In this document: piece by piece, positions 44,061-51,195 of the stretch
Layout: each line of letters opens with the position of its first letter
Position numbering within the stretch: the stretch's first letter is position 1
Source of the DNA: Hahella sp. HNIBRBA332
GTDB lineage: Bacteria > Pseudomonadota > Gammaproteobacteria > Pseudomonadales > Oleiphilaceae
Assembly: GCF_030719035.1 (NCBI RefSeq)
Contig: NZ_CP132203.1
Location: 4,358,501 to 4,422,500 of the forward strand
DNA length: 64,000 nucleotides
Direction of reading: 5' to 3'
Translations under genes and position numbers: made by a program
The notes under the pieces: model-generated
Databases searched by the model: none
What the model was told of the DNA's origin: nothing
What the model saw: only the letters and a program-made list of their open reading frames with translations

Positions 44061-44482
44061 TTTGACTTTATGTACTCATTTACAAAACCTGAAAGCACGA
44101 TCTTTTTTGCTTCTGAGAGATACTTCGAAGCTAAATCAAATGGGTTAACTTCAAAGCTTGTACAAGAACCAACTTTCTCAATAGAGATTTGTGATGGCGT
44201 TGTTTTATACACCCAACCATCTTCGTCCAGCCCGACCATTACTACTGAGTGGTCGTTAGTGTGCTTCCAGTATCCAGAGTAGTTTTGATTAATATATTCG
44301 TCCCAAAACACATCCAAATAGAATTTCGTTTTTGAAATATCTTCGCCAACTTGAAGATTACTTAAATACTCTTCAACCGCAGGCATATACGACTGCGTGT
44401 CGTAAATCATTGATACAGGATAAGTTCCTCCTAGACCTGATAGGAAATTAACTAAACTCTGCCAAATTCTCTCATTTGTCAT
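44054..44482 (-). CDS. Cassette gene: hypothetical protein
   Basis: ATG 44482 is used (142 aa); the frame is open to a TTG at 44512. It is a soluble alpha/beta protein with KFYLDVFWDEYINQNYSGYW and HTNDHSVVMVGLDEDGWVYK, unlike the core genes in base use. I do not recognise the family. The stop codon sits within the R'' box of attC-like site 1. It may be immunity-like, but only size and context suggest it. Confidence 0.55.
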   Translation of the reverse strand: MTNERIWQSLVNFLSGLGGTYPVSMIYDTQSYMPAVEEYLSNLQVGEDISKTKFYLDVFWDEYINQNYSGYWKHTNDHSVVMVGLDEDGWVYKTTPSQISIEKVGSCTSFEVNPFDLASKYLSEAKKIVLSGFVNEYIKSKA

Positions 44483-44515
44483 GCGATAACTTTTGAAGCC
44501 TAGCACCGACAATAC

Positions 44516-44552
44516 GGGTCAGAGTGGAATTCCGGCCCCGAAGGGGCTAACG
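44516..44552 (+). repeat. REP-like palindromic unit
   Basis: GGGTCAGAGTGGAATTCCGG is followed by GCCCC-GAA-GGGGC, a compact hairpin. The first ten bases equal the core of the RAYT ends at 9645-9654. It lies between two cassette genes where a complete attC would be expected, possibly inserted in or replacing one. Confidence 0.55.
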
Positions 44553-44573
44553 TGGTTATGATTGTTATAGCCT

Positions 44574-45029
44574 TTACTCGCATGAAAATACCACACTCAG
44601 CTGAACTGAAGTAGGATTTACAACATTTTTCTTTGCTGGATGAACTGTTGATAAATGAATAATAGAACCGTTGATATCAATAAATAGGAATTGCCCAGAT
44701 TTAGTCAAACCATTCGTATCAGGATGCTTTATGCCATATATACTATTGCTGTCTTGATATGCAATATCATAGGTTGAGTATTGCGTTTCAAATTCAGTAT
44801 TTCCCCCAGGGCGAGAATATTCCTTCAATTCTATTTTTTCCGTTGAAATGCGAAGATCAAGTAACCAGTCGGAACCACCCTTCTCGGAAACAGCCGATAG
44901 TTTTGTAGCCTGACCATTAAAGGTCACAACGTTAGTGCTTCCTCCAAGTGATTCACACTCTTTTAACTCAAGCGCCGATACACATCGAGAGGTCAGCAAA
45001 AATAAATATATAAAGTGTAATCTTTTCAT
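44574..45029 (-). CDS. Cassette gene: secreted hypothetical protein
   Basis: The 151-aa protein has a signal peptide (IYLFLLTSRCVSA-LELKEC) and a beta-rich mature part (TNVVTFNGQATKLSAVSEKG, QLSVVFSCE), with Cys residues near both ends that could pair in the periplasm. I do not recognise the family. Minus-strand member of the attC-rich array; the flanking sites are partial (TTTAACAAG at about 45055-45063 upstream). Confidence 0.55.
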   Translation of the reverse strand: MKRLHFIYLFLLTSRCVSALELKECESLGGSTNVVTFNGQATKLSAVSEKGGSDWLLDLRISTEKIELKEYSRPGGNTEFETQYSTYDIAYQDSNSIYGIKHPDTNGLTKSGQFLFIDINGSIIHLSTVHPAKKNVVNPTSVQLSVVFSCE

Positions 45030-45081
45030 CGATTATTTTGGCCATCCCCTGCATTTTCTTGTTAAACGCGAGCACATAACT

Positions 45082-45957
45082 TTAATTTTTTCCAGGTATA
45101 GCCTGTAGCATACCTTCAATAACTTTACTTAAGGGCGCTGTAAAAACTCCAGCCTCACCGGAACTGTATGCATCAAACCACATTCCATAACCTTCACCAA
45201 AATGATCATCCTCACGCTCCCAATCTTGTTTCACATCCAATTTCGATGTCACGCAACCCAGTAAAGCATTAGCATCATAAGGAAGATGAGATATAAACAT
45301 TAAACTACCATCTGGAGCTTGGACTCCTGAAACTGAAATATGCACAATCACTCTTCCATCATCACTAGGCTCAATCAACTTGATCCATATTGTAGAAGAA
45401 TCATCGCAATCTCGGGCTTTGTATTTCCAAACTTGACCTTCCTCCAGCGGCGATGCCAGATGCTGTTTTCCTTTTGGCTTACCGAGATGACTCCAGTCTA
45501 TGTATGGAGATTTATCAGGCCAATGATGAAGCAAATACTGAGCACAAGCGGAGGATAAGTTCTTAGCGCCTGTTTCTTCATAACACTTCACCAAGTAAAC
45601 GAATGCGAGTGGACTATTAGGCTCTGCCACCGCAGATTGTTCAAAGAAAGGAATTGCCTCTGAGAATTTAAGCTCTTCGACAAGGCCTATGGCATAGTTG
45701 TCAAGCGCTTCTATATGTGTTGGCAAATATTCAAATGCTTGTTGATAGTGCTTACGAGAAATAGAAATCTCCCCAGCTCTATCCGCGGATATTGCGCGTC
45801 GATATGATGCCTGGGCTTTAGAGATTAGCTCACCTAACTCATCCTCTGTCATTGCTTGAAATGGGCTACGATCAAGATTCACTTTATTTGAAAGTTGGTT
45901 CCAAAATTCGTTTGGATCACCAGGCTTTGACTTTCTAAACTTATCAAAAAACTTCAT
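45082..45957 (-). CDS. TPR-containing hypothetical protein
   Basis: The 291-aa protein has a basic start, then TPR-like helices at about 48-145 (SYRRAISADRAGEISISRKH, EYLPTHIEALDNYAIGLVEE, NSPLAFVYLVKCYEETGAKN). A C-terminal domain has VWKYKARDCDDSSTIWIKLI and DHFGEGYGMWFDAYSSGEAG. TPRs serve protein contacts. The C-terminal domain is similar in style to small immunity-type proteins, but I cannot name it. Low G+C, same strand as the array. Confidence 0.6.
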   Translation of the reverse strand: MKFFDKFRKSKPGDPNEFWNQLSNKVNLDRSPFQAMTEDELGELISKAQASYRRAISADRAGEISISRKHYQQAFEYLPTHIEALDNYAIGLVEELKFSEAIPFFEQSAVAEPNSPLAFVYLVKCYEETGAKNLSSACAQYLLHHWPDKSPYIDWSHLGKPKGKQHLASPLEEGQVWKYKARDCDDSSTIWIKLIEPSDDGRVIVHISVSGVQAPDGSLMFISHLPYDANALLGCVTSKLDVKQDWEREDDHFGEGYGMWFDAYSSGEAGVFTAPLSKVIEGMLQAIPGKN

Positions 45958-46046
45958 ATAGCTTTTTCCTAAAAAACCACCTTTCTAGACTACGGCTGTA
46001 GATACGTTTAACAGTACCCTTATGATAGCCTGGTTACAAGTGACCA

Positions 46047-46463
46047 TCACATACCAGCGAAATAAGAAAGCGCCTGAGTTAACTGTTCTGCTGACATTAA
46101 ACTACCCGACTGATCATCGATAGCTACGCCATTATATTTAGTTGTTAGAATTACTGCTGCAGTAAATGCTGATTGAGCCTCAATAGGATTTACACCGAAA
46201 CGAAGTTGATAAACAGTACCTTCACTAAATTTGAGAGGCTCTACTGTTTTGAATGGTTCGGATAATTTTGAGACAGGAAACGAGTAAACTTCCACGCCAG
46301 CCTCCTGGCCATTCAGTTTCGCCGGTAGAAAGCCTGAACGTTCATTTAAAGATGTGTTCTGAGCGTATTCAATATTATACTCATTTTCCTTCGCGAATTG
46401 GTTTAACTCATTCGTATTTGGTTCTACTCCAAGAGCTAGAACCATAAGTAAACTCATTGACAT
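46047..46463 (-). CDS. Hypothetical protein of the array
   Basis: ATG 46463 follows AAGGAGC. The 138-aa product has a short hydrophobic start (SMSLLMVLALG) and an acidic soluble body (VEVYSFPVSKLSEPFKTVEP, YQLRFGVNPIEAQSAFTAAV). I do not recognise it. No clear attC flanks it on either side, so its cassette status is uncertain. Confidence 0.55.
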   Translation of the reverse strand: MSMSLLMVLALGVEPNTNELNQFAKENEYNIEYAQNTSLNERSGFLPAKLNGQEAGVEVYSFPVSKLSEPFKTVEPLKFSEGTVYQLRFGVNPIEAQSAFTAAVILTTKYNGVAIDDQSGSLMSAEQLTQALSYFAGM

Positions 46464-46557
46464 GAAAAGCTCCTTTTAGAGAAGACATTTACAATGTATT
46501 ACAGTGTACTCTAGAACAAGCCTGAACAAAGCGTAGGTTTGTCCCTAGGGCAGTTTT

Positions 46558-46905
46558 TTATGCATTACTCCAGTATTTCTCCACATTTTCAATAAACCGC
46601 TTTGCGTTTTCTTCGTTCCAGTAACGACCTTCCAGTTGCTTTTCTAGTCGCAGCACCATTGAAGGAGAATAAATAAGTTTAACACGCCAGTTGGCTAGGT
46701 ACTTACTGTCTACGACAGTGCGAATAAACTTTCCTGATCTCTTACAAATACCTAAAACTTCGTACTTTCTCCAGCCTGGATCCCAGGCGCATGGTAATAG
46801 GTACACCTTTGTTCCCGGCGAAAATAGTGTTGTGCCTTTTATTACACCCTTTCCTCCAGGTCCGTAAGGAGTTTCTTTCCTTACATTCGCGATGACAGAC
46901 CACAA
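46558..46905 (-). CDS. Hypothetical protein of the array
   Basis: The 115-aa protein has KGTTLFSPGTKVYLLPCAWD, PGWRKYEVLGICKRSGKFIR and a C-terminal helix EENAKRFIENVEKYW. The start is a TTG without strong ribosome site. The beta-barrel-like N-part recalls small immunity families, without a name. It begins about 40 nt after the R' box of attC-like site 2. Confidence 0.55.
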   Translation of the reverse strand: MWSVIANVRKETPYGPGGKGVIKGTTLFSPGTKVYLLPCAWDPGWRKYEVLGICKRSGKFIRTVVDSKYLANWRVKLIYSPSMVLRLEKQLEGRYWNEENAKRFIENVEKYWSNA

Positions 46906-46944
46906 AGGAGGATGAATTGGAGTTACATTATCATTTATGCTCTA

Positions 46945-47060
46945 AACATAAAGCCTTTAGGTGTGGCTGGTACTGCGAGAGTGGGGCTTTGGCTTGAAAT
47001 TTCGTGGCCATACCAAAACGGAACGCAGCAGTAAAAGTCACTACGGTAAAATTGTTAGAT
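46945..47060 (-). other. attC-like site 2
   Basis: Minus-strand R'' ATCTAAC (with AATTTTACCG following) and R' GTTTAGA are 116 bp apart. R'' lies 4 nt after the stop of the broken toxin-tail cassette and R' 40 nt before the 46905 start. Confidence 0.55.
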
Positions 47061-47063
47061 TAA

Positions 47064-47309
47064 TTAAGGTTTGTAATTTGGGTTACTTTTGTATTCACCC
47101 GTTAAATCTCCGTGCTCATCAATCTTCCACGCCCCTTTGATCCCTTCTGGCGGCACATCACCATTAGGGTCATATTTCGGATCGATTTCGTATATCCATC
47201 CATTAGGATGTTTTTTCGCTTATTCTATCATTGCTTGTGGAAATTTTTGTTTTTCGTTTTTCTTATCCAAAACGCCCCCATTTCTTTTCCCAATAATATA
47301 TTTATTTAA
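47064..47309 (-). pseudogene. Broken polymorphic-toxin tail as a gene cassette
   Basis: One reading frame runs through 82 codons with a single in-frame TAA at 47220-47222. Before it is KRNGGVLDKKNEKQKFPQAM; after it HPNGWIYEIDPKYDPNGDVP, then PEGIKGAWKIDEHGDLTGEY and NPNYKP. The dense Trp/Gly/Pro pattern is of the kind found at the very C-terminus of Rhs and similar toxins. It is too short to be a whole toxin. It is bounded by attC-like sites 2 and 3, so a toxin tip fragment has become a cassette. Confidence 0.55.
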
Positions 47310-47325
47310 GTTTTTTTAGGTTTGA

Positions 47326-47409
47326 ATATAACGCCCGTAGTAGGAGTCTATTTTTCGTACAGAGGAAGATGGACGAAAAATGGCTCGACCTGCCTGCACT
47401 TGTTAACTT
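47326..47409 (-). other. attC-like site 3
   Basis: Minus-strand R'' AGTTAAC and R' GTTATAT bound 84 bp with an inner palindrome ATTTTTCGTCC.../...ACGAAAAAT. The TAA stop of the 47403 gene is in R''. One of the clearest sites. Confidence 0.8.
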
Positions 47410-47834
47410 ATCAAACTTAGTAATGAAGAAGCAGCCCAGGCTCCCAAAACTACTAATATAAAAAAACTACCCAGCTTAAATATCATTTCACCCCACTTAG
47501 AACTTAATTCCTTTTCCTCTATAAATCTTGCGACTACTCTTGTCGTTCCCTCTGGTATATCAAGTGCTTCCGATATAGAGCGAGGCTCGTTTGTGACACT
47601 TCTCTTCTTTGCAGAATGTGTTTCTGTAAGGCCTAGAAAGTTATTTTCTGCGTCATAATAAGATAGCTCACAATCAAATAAAGAATCCTTAGACTTTTCA
47701 TCAATTCTTATTCGAGCTTGAAAGTGGGGTATTGATTGAGGCTCTACATGCGGATTAGAGGCATAAACGATATCACGGATAACATATTCCACTACTTCAA
47801 GATTTTGGATATCGCCATCTATTTCTACTTTCAC
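47403..47834 (-). CDS. Cassette gene: C-terminally anchored hypothetical protein
   Basis: The start is GTG 47834 (143 aa). A soluble beta-rich domain (VEYVIRDIVYASNPHVEPQS, FDCELSYYDAENNFLGLTET) is followed by one C-terminal transmembrane helix (about 117-140, FKLGSFFILVVLGAWAASSL). I do not recognise it. The stop codon lies in the attC-like R'' box. Confidence 0.6.
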   Translation of the reverse strand: MKVEIDGDIQNLEVVEYVIRDIVYASNPHVEPQSIPHFQARIRIDEKSKDSLFDCELSYYDAENNFLGLTETHSAKKRSVTNEPRSISEALDIPEGTTRVVARFIEEKELSSKWGEMIFKLGSFFILVVLGAWAASSLLSLIS

Positions 47835-48100
47835 AACACGAACCCATTTAAGTTAACATTTGTATATCGCGCATGCGCGTTTTTCCATTCCAACTCTTTG
47901 AAGATAGTTCCTCCTACCCACTGATTCCAGTGTAAAACCCCAGAAAGTCAAACTACCTCACTTACAAGAAACCGTGCGTGCACATATACACTTTCTTGAG
48001 GGTTTCGTGATCACAACAGGCTAGCTCGCAAGTTTTTGAATCAAAGCACTTTTCAGGACAACATCATCAGAAAACCGAGCAATTTGTAGTGATCTAATTA

Positions 48101-48418
48101 TCCCGGACACCGAATTAGGTGGTACGATCGCCACTATTTATAGTGGTGTTCAATGACCAGAAAGCGACGCTCCTTTTCACCGGAGTTCAAGCACGAAGCC
48201 GCCAAGCTTGTACTTGACCAAGGGCATACCTTTTCCCAAGCCAGCGGCTTTCAGAATGGCTTCTAACGTTTGGATATAGAAGCCTGGCGGAAGCCAGGAG
48301 AGATATAGGGGGCTACCTGATAAGTTACTACAACCGGCACAGACCCCATTCATTTAATGATGGAGTTACCCCGGTTATAGTTAAAGAAAAACTTAGAACA
48401 ATGTCCGGGATTCGTTGA
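48101..48418 (+). mobile_element. Remnant of an IS3-family insertion sequence
   Basis: The ends TCCCGGAC (48101-48108) and GTCCGGGA (48403-48410) are inverted repeats. Inside, MTRKRRSFSPEFKHEAAKLV (48153-) is the N-terminus of an IS3 OrfA, broken at 48264. A second frame from 48269 gives YRSLAEARRDIGGYLISYYN, then RHRPHSFNDGVTPVIVKEKL, the C-terminus of OrfB, ending at 48418. About 1 kb of the transposase middle is missing, so it is immobile by itself. Confidence 0.8.
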
Positions 48419-48512
48419 CCACCACATCACAGCGGCCAAAAAAAGAAAACCAGTGATTTAGTCCTAAGCTCGGAACGGGCTGGCTTCTGGCGCTCGTTCA
48501 ATTTCTGTGACC

Positions 48513-48851
48513 TCATAGAAGCTTTGCAGCGATCGGTATTAAACTAATGAAGCAGAATAGTGCGAATACTATAGTGAAAACGCTTATGATGAATTTTTTC
48601 CAACCTGCCATTATATCCCACTTCGCTGATAAGCTTACAAGCCGACCCCCAATAAGCGTTTCAATTAATCCAATTAATGCATAAGCCCATAGTATTATAG
48701 CGAGCATTTTTGCAAGGCTATCCGCCACACCAATCACATAGAGAAATGAAACCACTACCGCACTGGGAAAAGCGACTACTAGCTTCTTTCTTCCTGGCGC
48801 TTGAGAAAGAGGCGTACATCCTTCCCTCCAATTTGAAATGATTTTGTTCAA
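48513..48851 (-). CDS. Cassette gene: small membrane protein
   Basis: TTG start with AAGGGA upstream; 112 aa. Three to four hydrophobic helices (about 25-43, 47-66, 85-110; VVAFPSAVVVSFLYVIGVAD, MLAIILWAYALIGLIETLIG). I do not recognise it. It starts 19 nt after R' of attC-like site 4. Its own 3' site is lost, probably through the IS3 insertion nearby. Confidence 0.55.
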   Translation of the reverse strand: MNKIISNWREGCTPLSQAPGRKKLVVAFPSAVVVSFLYVIGVADSLAKMLAIILWAYALIGLIETLIGGRLVSLSAKWDIMAGWKKFIISVFTIVFALFCFISLIPIAAKLL

Positions 48852-48869
48852 CTTATTATCCCTTCCCTA

Positions 48870-48925
48870 AATTTAACGCTCACGAGTGCCCCAGGATCGT
48901 AGCATACTGCTTGTGCCTGTTAGTT
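48870..48925 (-). other. attC-like site 4
   Basis: Minus-strand R'' AACTAAC and R' GTTAAAT (a perfect match to GTTRRRY) are 56 bp apart. R'' lies 16 nt after the stop of the 48941 gene. Inner pairing is weaker than in sites 5 and 6. Confidence 0.55.
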
Positions 48926-48940
48926 TTTTCAGGCGCCACG

Positions 48941-49255
48941 TCAAAATTTACTGCCCCGAGGACGAGGCCAAATATATACCCCATTATTTATATAGTACGA
49001 ATTTAACACCGGCAGCTTCCTAGTTCTAAATAGATTAGGAACTCCGCCGAACCGACTCTCATATATTTCTACCGCGCGAAGCCGTCTAATACGCCAGAGA
49101 TAGAATGAGTCACCTCTACGAATCGCTTTGGCTTCACGTGTGGCAAACCTGTGAATTAGTGACTTCAATTGAAGCTGGTGAATCTCTTTAAGTACGAGCA
49201 CCTTAAATAGCTGACTCTTCTTCCCAAGATTGTAGTCCTTTCTCCGTATCTTCAT
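48941..49255 (-). CDS. Cassette gene: basic hypothetical protein
   Basis: The 104-aa protein is strongly basic (MKIRRKDYNLGKKSQLFKVL, REAKAIRRGDSFYLWRIRRL). It could bind nucleic acid, but no fold is recognised. ATG 49255 lies 22 nt after R' of site 5 and its stop is followed by site 4, so it forms a complete cassette by position. Confidence 0.5.
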   Translation of the reverse strand: MKIRRKDYNLGKKSQLFKVLVLKEIHQLQLKSLIHRFATREAKAIRRGDSFYLWRIRRLRAVEIYESRFGGVPNLFRTRKLPVLNSYYINNGVYIWPRPRGSKF

Positions 49256-49276
49256 TTCACTGCCCCTTGAGTAAAA

Positions 49277-49345
49277 CTAACGCCCCAAGAAGCAGCGCGC
49301 GTTAGCGCGCCTAGCCCACTGGGCGATGCTGCTTTTTTTGTTATG
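49277..49345 (-). other. attC-like site 5
   Basis: Minus-strand R'' ACATAAC and R' GTTAGTT bound 69 bp with inner arms AAGCAGC/GCTGCTT and a G/C-rich apex GCGCGCTAACGCGCGC. It lies directly between the stop of the 49349 gene and the start of the 49255 gene. The clearest attC of the array. Confidence 0.85.
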
Positions 49346-49348
49346 TAT

Positions 49349-49582
49349 TTATTCATCATATTCAATAAAGTCCCATGGGATTTCTTTCTTGAATACTTCA
49401 ATACATTCCTGCATAAGCTCAAGAGAGACTGACTCTTTGAATACCGTTATAGTGCGAGTTTTCTCGGTATCATCTCTGAATATTTCTACGACTAGTTCGT
49501 CGTCACGATAGATTTCGACACCAACACCATCTCTTGAACTTACATCACTAGCCACTATAACTCTATCTTTAGATTGAGGCAT
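49349..49582 (-). CDS. Cassette gene: hypothetical protein
   Basis: ATG 49582 (77 aa) with AAAAGGA upstream; the frame continues upstream into attC site 6 and is not used. A short alpha/beta protein, very acidic, VIVASDVSSRDGVGVEIYRD, LVVEIFRDDTEKTRTITVFK, ending PWDFIEYDE. Similar short proteins are common cassette-borne or immunity-linked ORFs. Not identified further. Confidence 0.6.
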   Translation of the reverse strand: MPQSKDRVIVASDVSSRDGVGVEIYRDDELVVEIFRDDTEKTRTITVFKESVSLELMQECIEVFKKEIPWDFIEYDE

Positions 49583-49598
49583 CAATGATCCTTTTACA

Positions 49599-49670
49599 CA
49601 TAACGCAAAAAACACCCGGCAGATTGAAGCGAAGCGTAAAAATTATCCGATTTATTTTGCTTGTTAGCAT
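49599..49670 (-). other. attC-like site 6
   Basis: Minus-strand R'' TGCTAAC and R' GTTATGT bound 72 bp; inner arms AAGCAAAATAAATCGG and CCGGGTGTTTTTTGC pair imperfectly. The stop of the 49664 gene is within R''; the next gene starts 16 nt after R'. Confidence 0.82.
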
Positions 49671-50137
49671 TTTCTAGAAAGTTGGGACTCATAATCTTTT
49701 CTTTCAAATACATACTCAAGGCTGTAATCCCAATCCCGATGGAATTGTGAAAAATCGTACCATCTTACATATGTTTTTGTTAACTCTATTCTTGCCTGTA
49801 AAAACCAACACTCTGGAATACCACAGGTACACTCTAATAATAAAGATTTACCACTCTCAGGGTCATCCTTCTCCAGAACAAACCCTCTATCGGCCAAGCT
49901 CAAAGGCTCATCAAGGAGATTCCGGCTAGGCAAATACAAGCTTGAACTATGAGGGTAAATATAATCGCCAGCCAACAAACTAAGCTCGTCTTGGCTCTCT
50001 CCTTTACTAACACGCTCTTCAAGCTCCCTATGAGCGAATGGCAATTCAACTTCTTTAATGATTTCTAACAATGGCCTACCATTGATCCAGATCTCATTTT
50101 CATTCTTAAGCTCGAACTTATCGTATTTCTTGCTCAC
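49664..50137 (-). CDS. Cassette gene: immunity-like hypothetical protein
   Basis: GTG 50137 with AAGGAA upstream; 157 aa. LLLECTCGIPECWFLQARIE (about 99-118) followed by VRWYDFSQFHRDWDYSLEYV is a pattern I associate with small immunity-type proteins near contact-dependent toxins. Cysteines at CTC..C may bind metal. The stop lies in attC R''. Function inferred. Confidence 0.6.
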   Translation of the reverse strand: MSKKYDKFELKNENEIWINGRPLLEIIKEVELPFAHRELEERVSKGESQDELSLLAGDYIYPHSSSLYLPSRNLLDEPLSLADRGFVLEKDDPESGKSLLLECTCGIPECWFLQARIELTKTYVRWYDFSQFHRDWDYSLEYVFERKDYESQLSRKC

Positions 50138-50155
50138 TTGTTCGAATGTTCCTTA

Positions 50156-50298
50156 ATGCTAAGCGTTGCCGACAGCGGCCTGAGTGAGTGGAACCTTTTT
50201 GGGGATAAGATGCGAAGCACCCCCTATAAGGTGGAACGAATGAAGACCCAGCGGGGTGAGCGAAGGGAGGCTAATAGCGCTGCTCGGCCTTGTTATGA
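50156..50298 (-). other. attC-like site 7
   Basis: Minus-strand R'' TCATAAC followed by AAGGCCGAGCAGCG, with matching GGCCGCTGTCGGC near the other end and a weakened R' (CTTAGCA). 143 bp, as large as Vibrio VCR-type sites. The 50137 gene starts 19 nt after it. Confidence 0.7.
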
Positions 50299-50313
50299 GC
50301 TTTACCGGCAGAC

Positions 50314-50814
50314 TTACTTTAACTTTACTGGCTCCTCTAACAATACTTCGAACAGAGCAGTTCTGATGTTTTCGAAAGACGGATCACTCATTCCTTTTTC
50401 TCCGAAAATATTTTCCGCTAGAGATCTCAAATTCTGGTAGAAAATAGAAAGTTGCCTCAACTCTTCTGGATTCGCTTCAAAGAAAGCTCCTTTCCATTCT
50501 TCCATCCCGTCAACCACGCAGCTTGTTAGACTTTCAAGTGAAAAATCCGAATGCCCTAGCATCAGCCCGAATGTATTGCTGGGTAATAGCCATAGTGTTT
50601 TATTTATTTCAAAGATATGTTTGTAGGGATCATCAGATGAGTTCTCTCTTTGCTCAAGGAGGCTTGCCACTATTTTAGACTTCTCTTGGAATTCTTCATT
50701 TGAATTACAACTAGCCGCCATAATCATCAAAGCAAGATCAGTAACCACCCGATATTTAGGGTACTGAAAATATTCCTTCAAGTTCATTATATTCGTGACC
50801 AGATCAAGATCCAT
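50314..50814 (-). CDS. First cassette gene: hypothetical protein
   Basis: ATG 50814 with GGAGAG upstream; 166 aa, helical and acidic (YRVVTDLALMIMAASCNSNE, QEKSKIVASLLEQRENSSDD, GFLMLGHSDF-like region). I do not recognise it. Its stop is 16 nt before attC-like site 7, and no attC is found upstream. It is the first gene of the array in transcription order. Confidence 0.55.
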   Translation of the reverse strand: MDLDLVTNIMNLKEYFQYPKYRVVTDLALMIMAASCNSNEEFQEKSKIVASLLEQRENSSDDPYKHIFEINKTLWLLPSNTFGLMLGHSDFSLESLTSCVVDGMEEWKGAFFEANPEELRQLSIFYQNLRSLAENIFGEKGMSDPSFENIRTALFEVLLEEPVKLK

Positions 50815-51195
50815 AGCATCTCTCCAACGCAGTGATCATAACGTTTTAGTGGTGTGGCTACGTAGTAAAGCTGAGCCTCCCGCGCGAACGATATCTTATG
50901 TATTTTTGCTATCAAAACCAGGTAGTACAACTGGTATAGTAAAACCTATTCTAGACTCAGACTTGTCAGTTTTGTCAGACTGACCAACTACGCCAAGCCC
51001 AATGCTTGATTCTACTTTAGTTTGCTCTCCCTGTTCAGTTACTAGCTATGGTAATGGCGTTTTTTAAGGTAACTGGGATTATAAAAGAGGCCATCGCGCA
51101 GATGCTATTTCTGACAATGACGGCCGTTACCGGGAAGTTTGGTACGAAGTCGAACAGCCCGGATGTAGGCAACTTTTAGCTTTGGGCAATCACCA
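50815..51195. other. Gene-free stretch with a toxin-like fragment (plus strand)
   Basis: 381 bp without a complete gene, attI or integrase remnant that I can see. On the plus strand a frame from 51068 reads NWDYKRGHRADAISDNDGRY, then REVWYEVEQPGCRQLLALGN and HHYFI before running over the end of the next (minus) gene. The REVW...Q..GCRQL..GN pattern resembles tips of nuclease toxins, but it has no start and the match is weak. Confidence 0.35.

Noticed and set aside
50815..51195. attI site or integrase remnant at the head of the array
   Set aside because: No integrase-like translation in any frame and no recognisable attI; the array is treated as lacking an integrase here.
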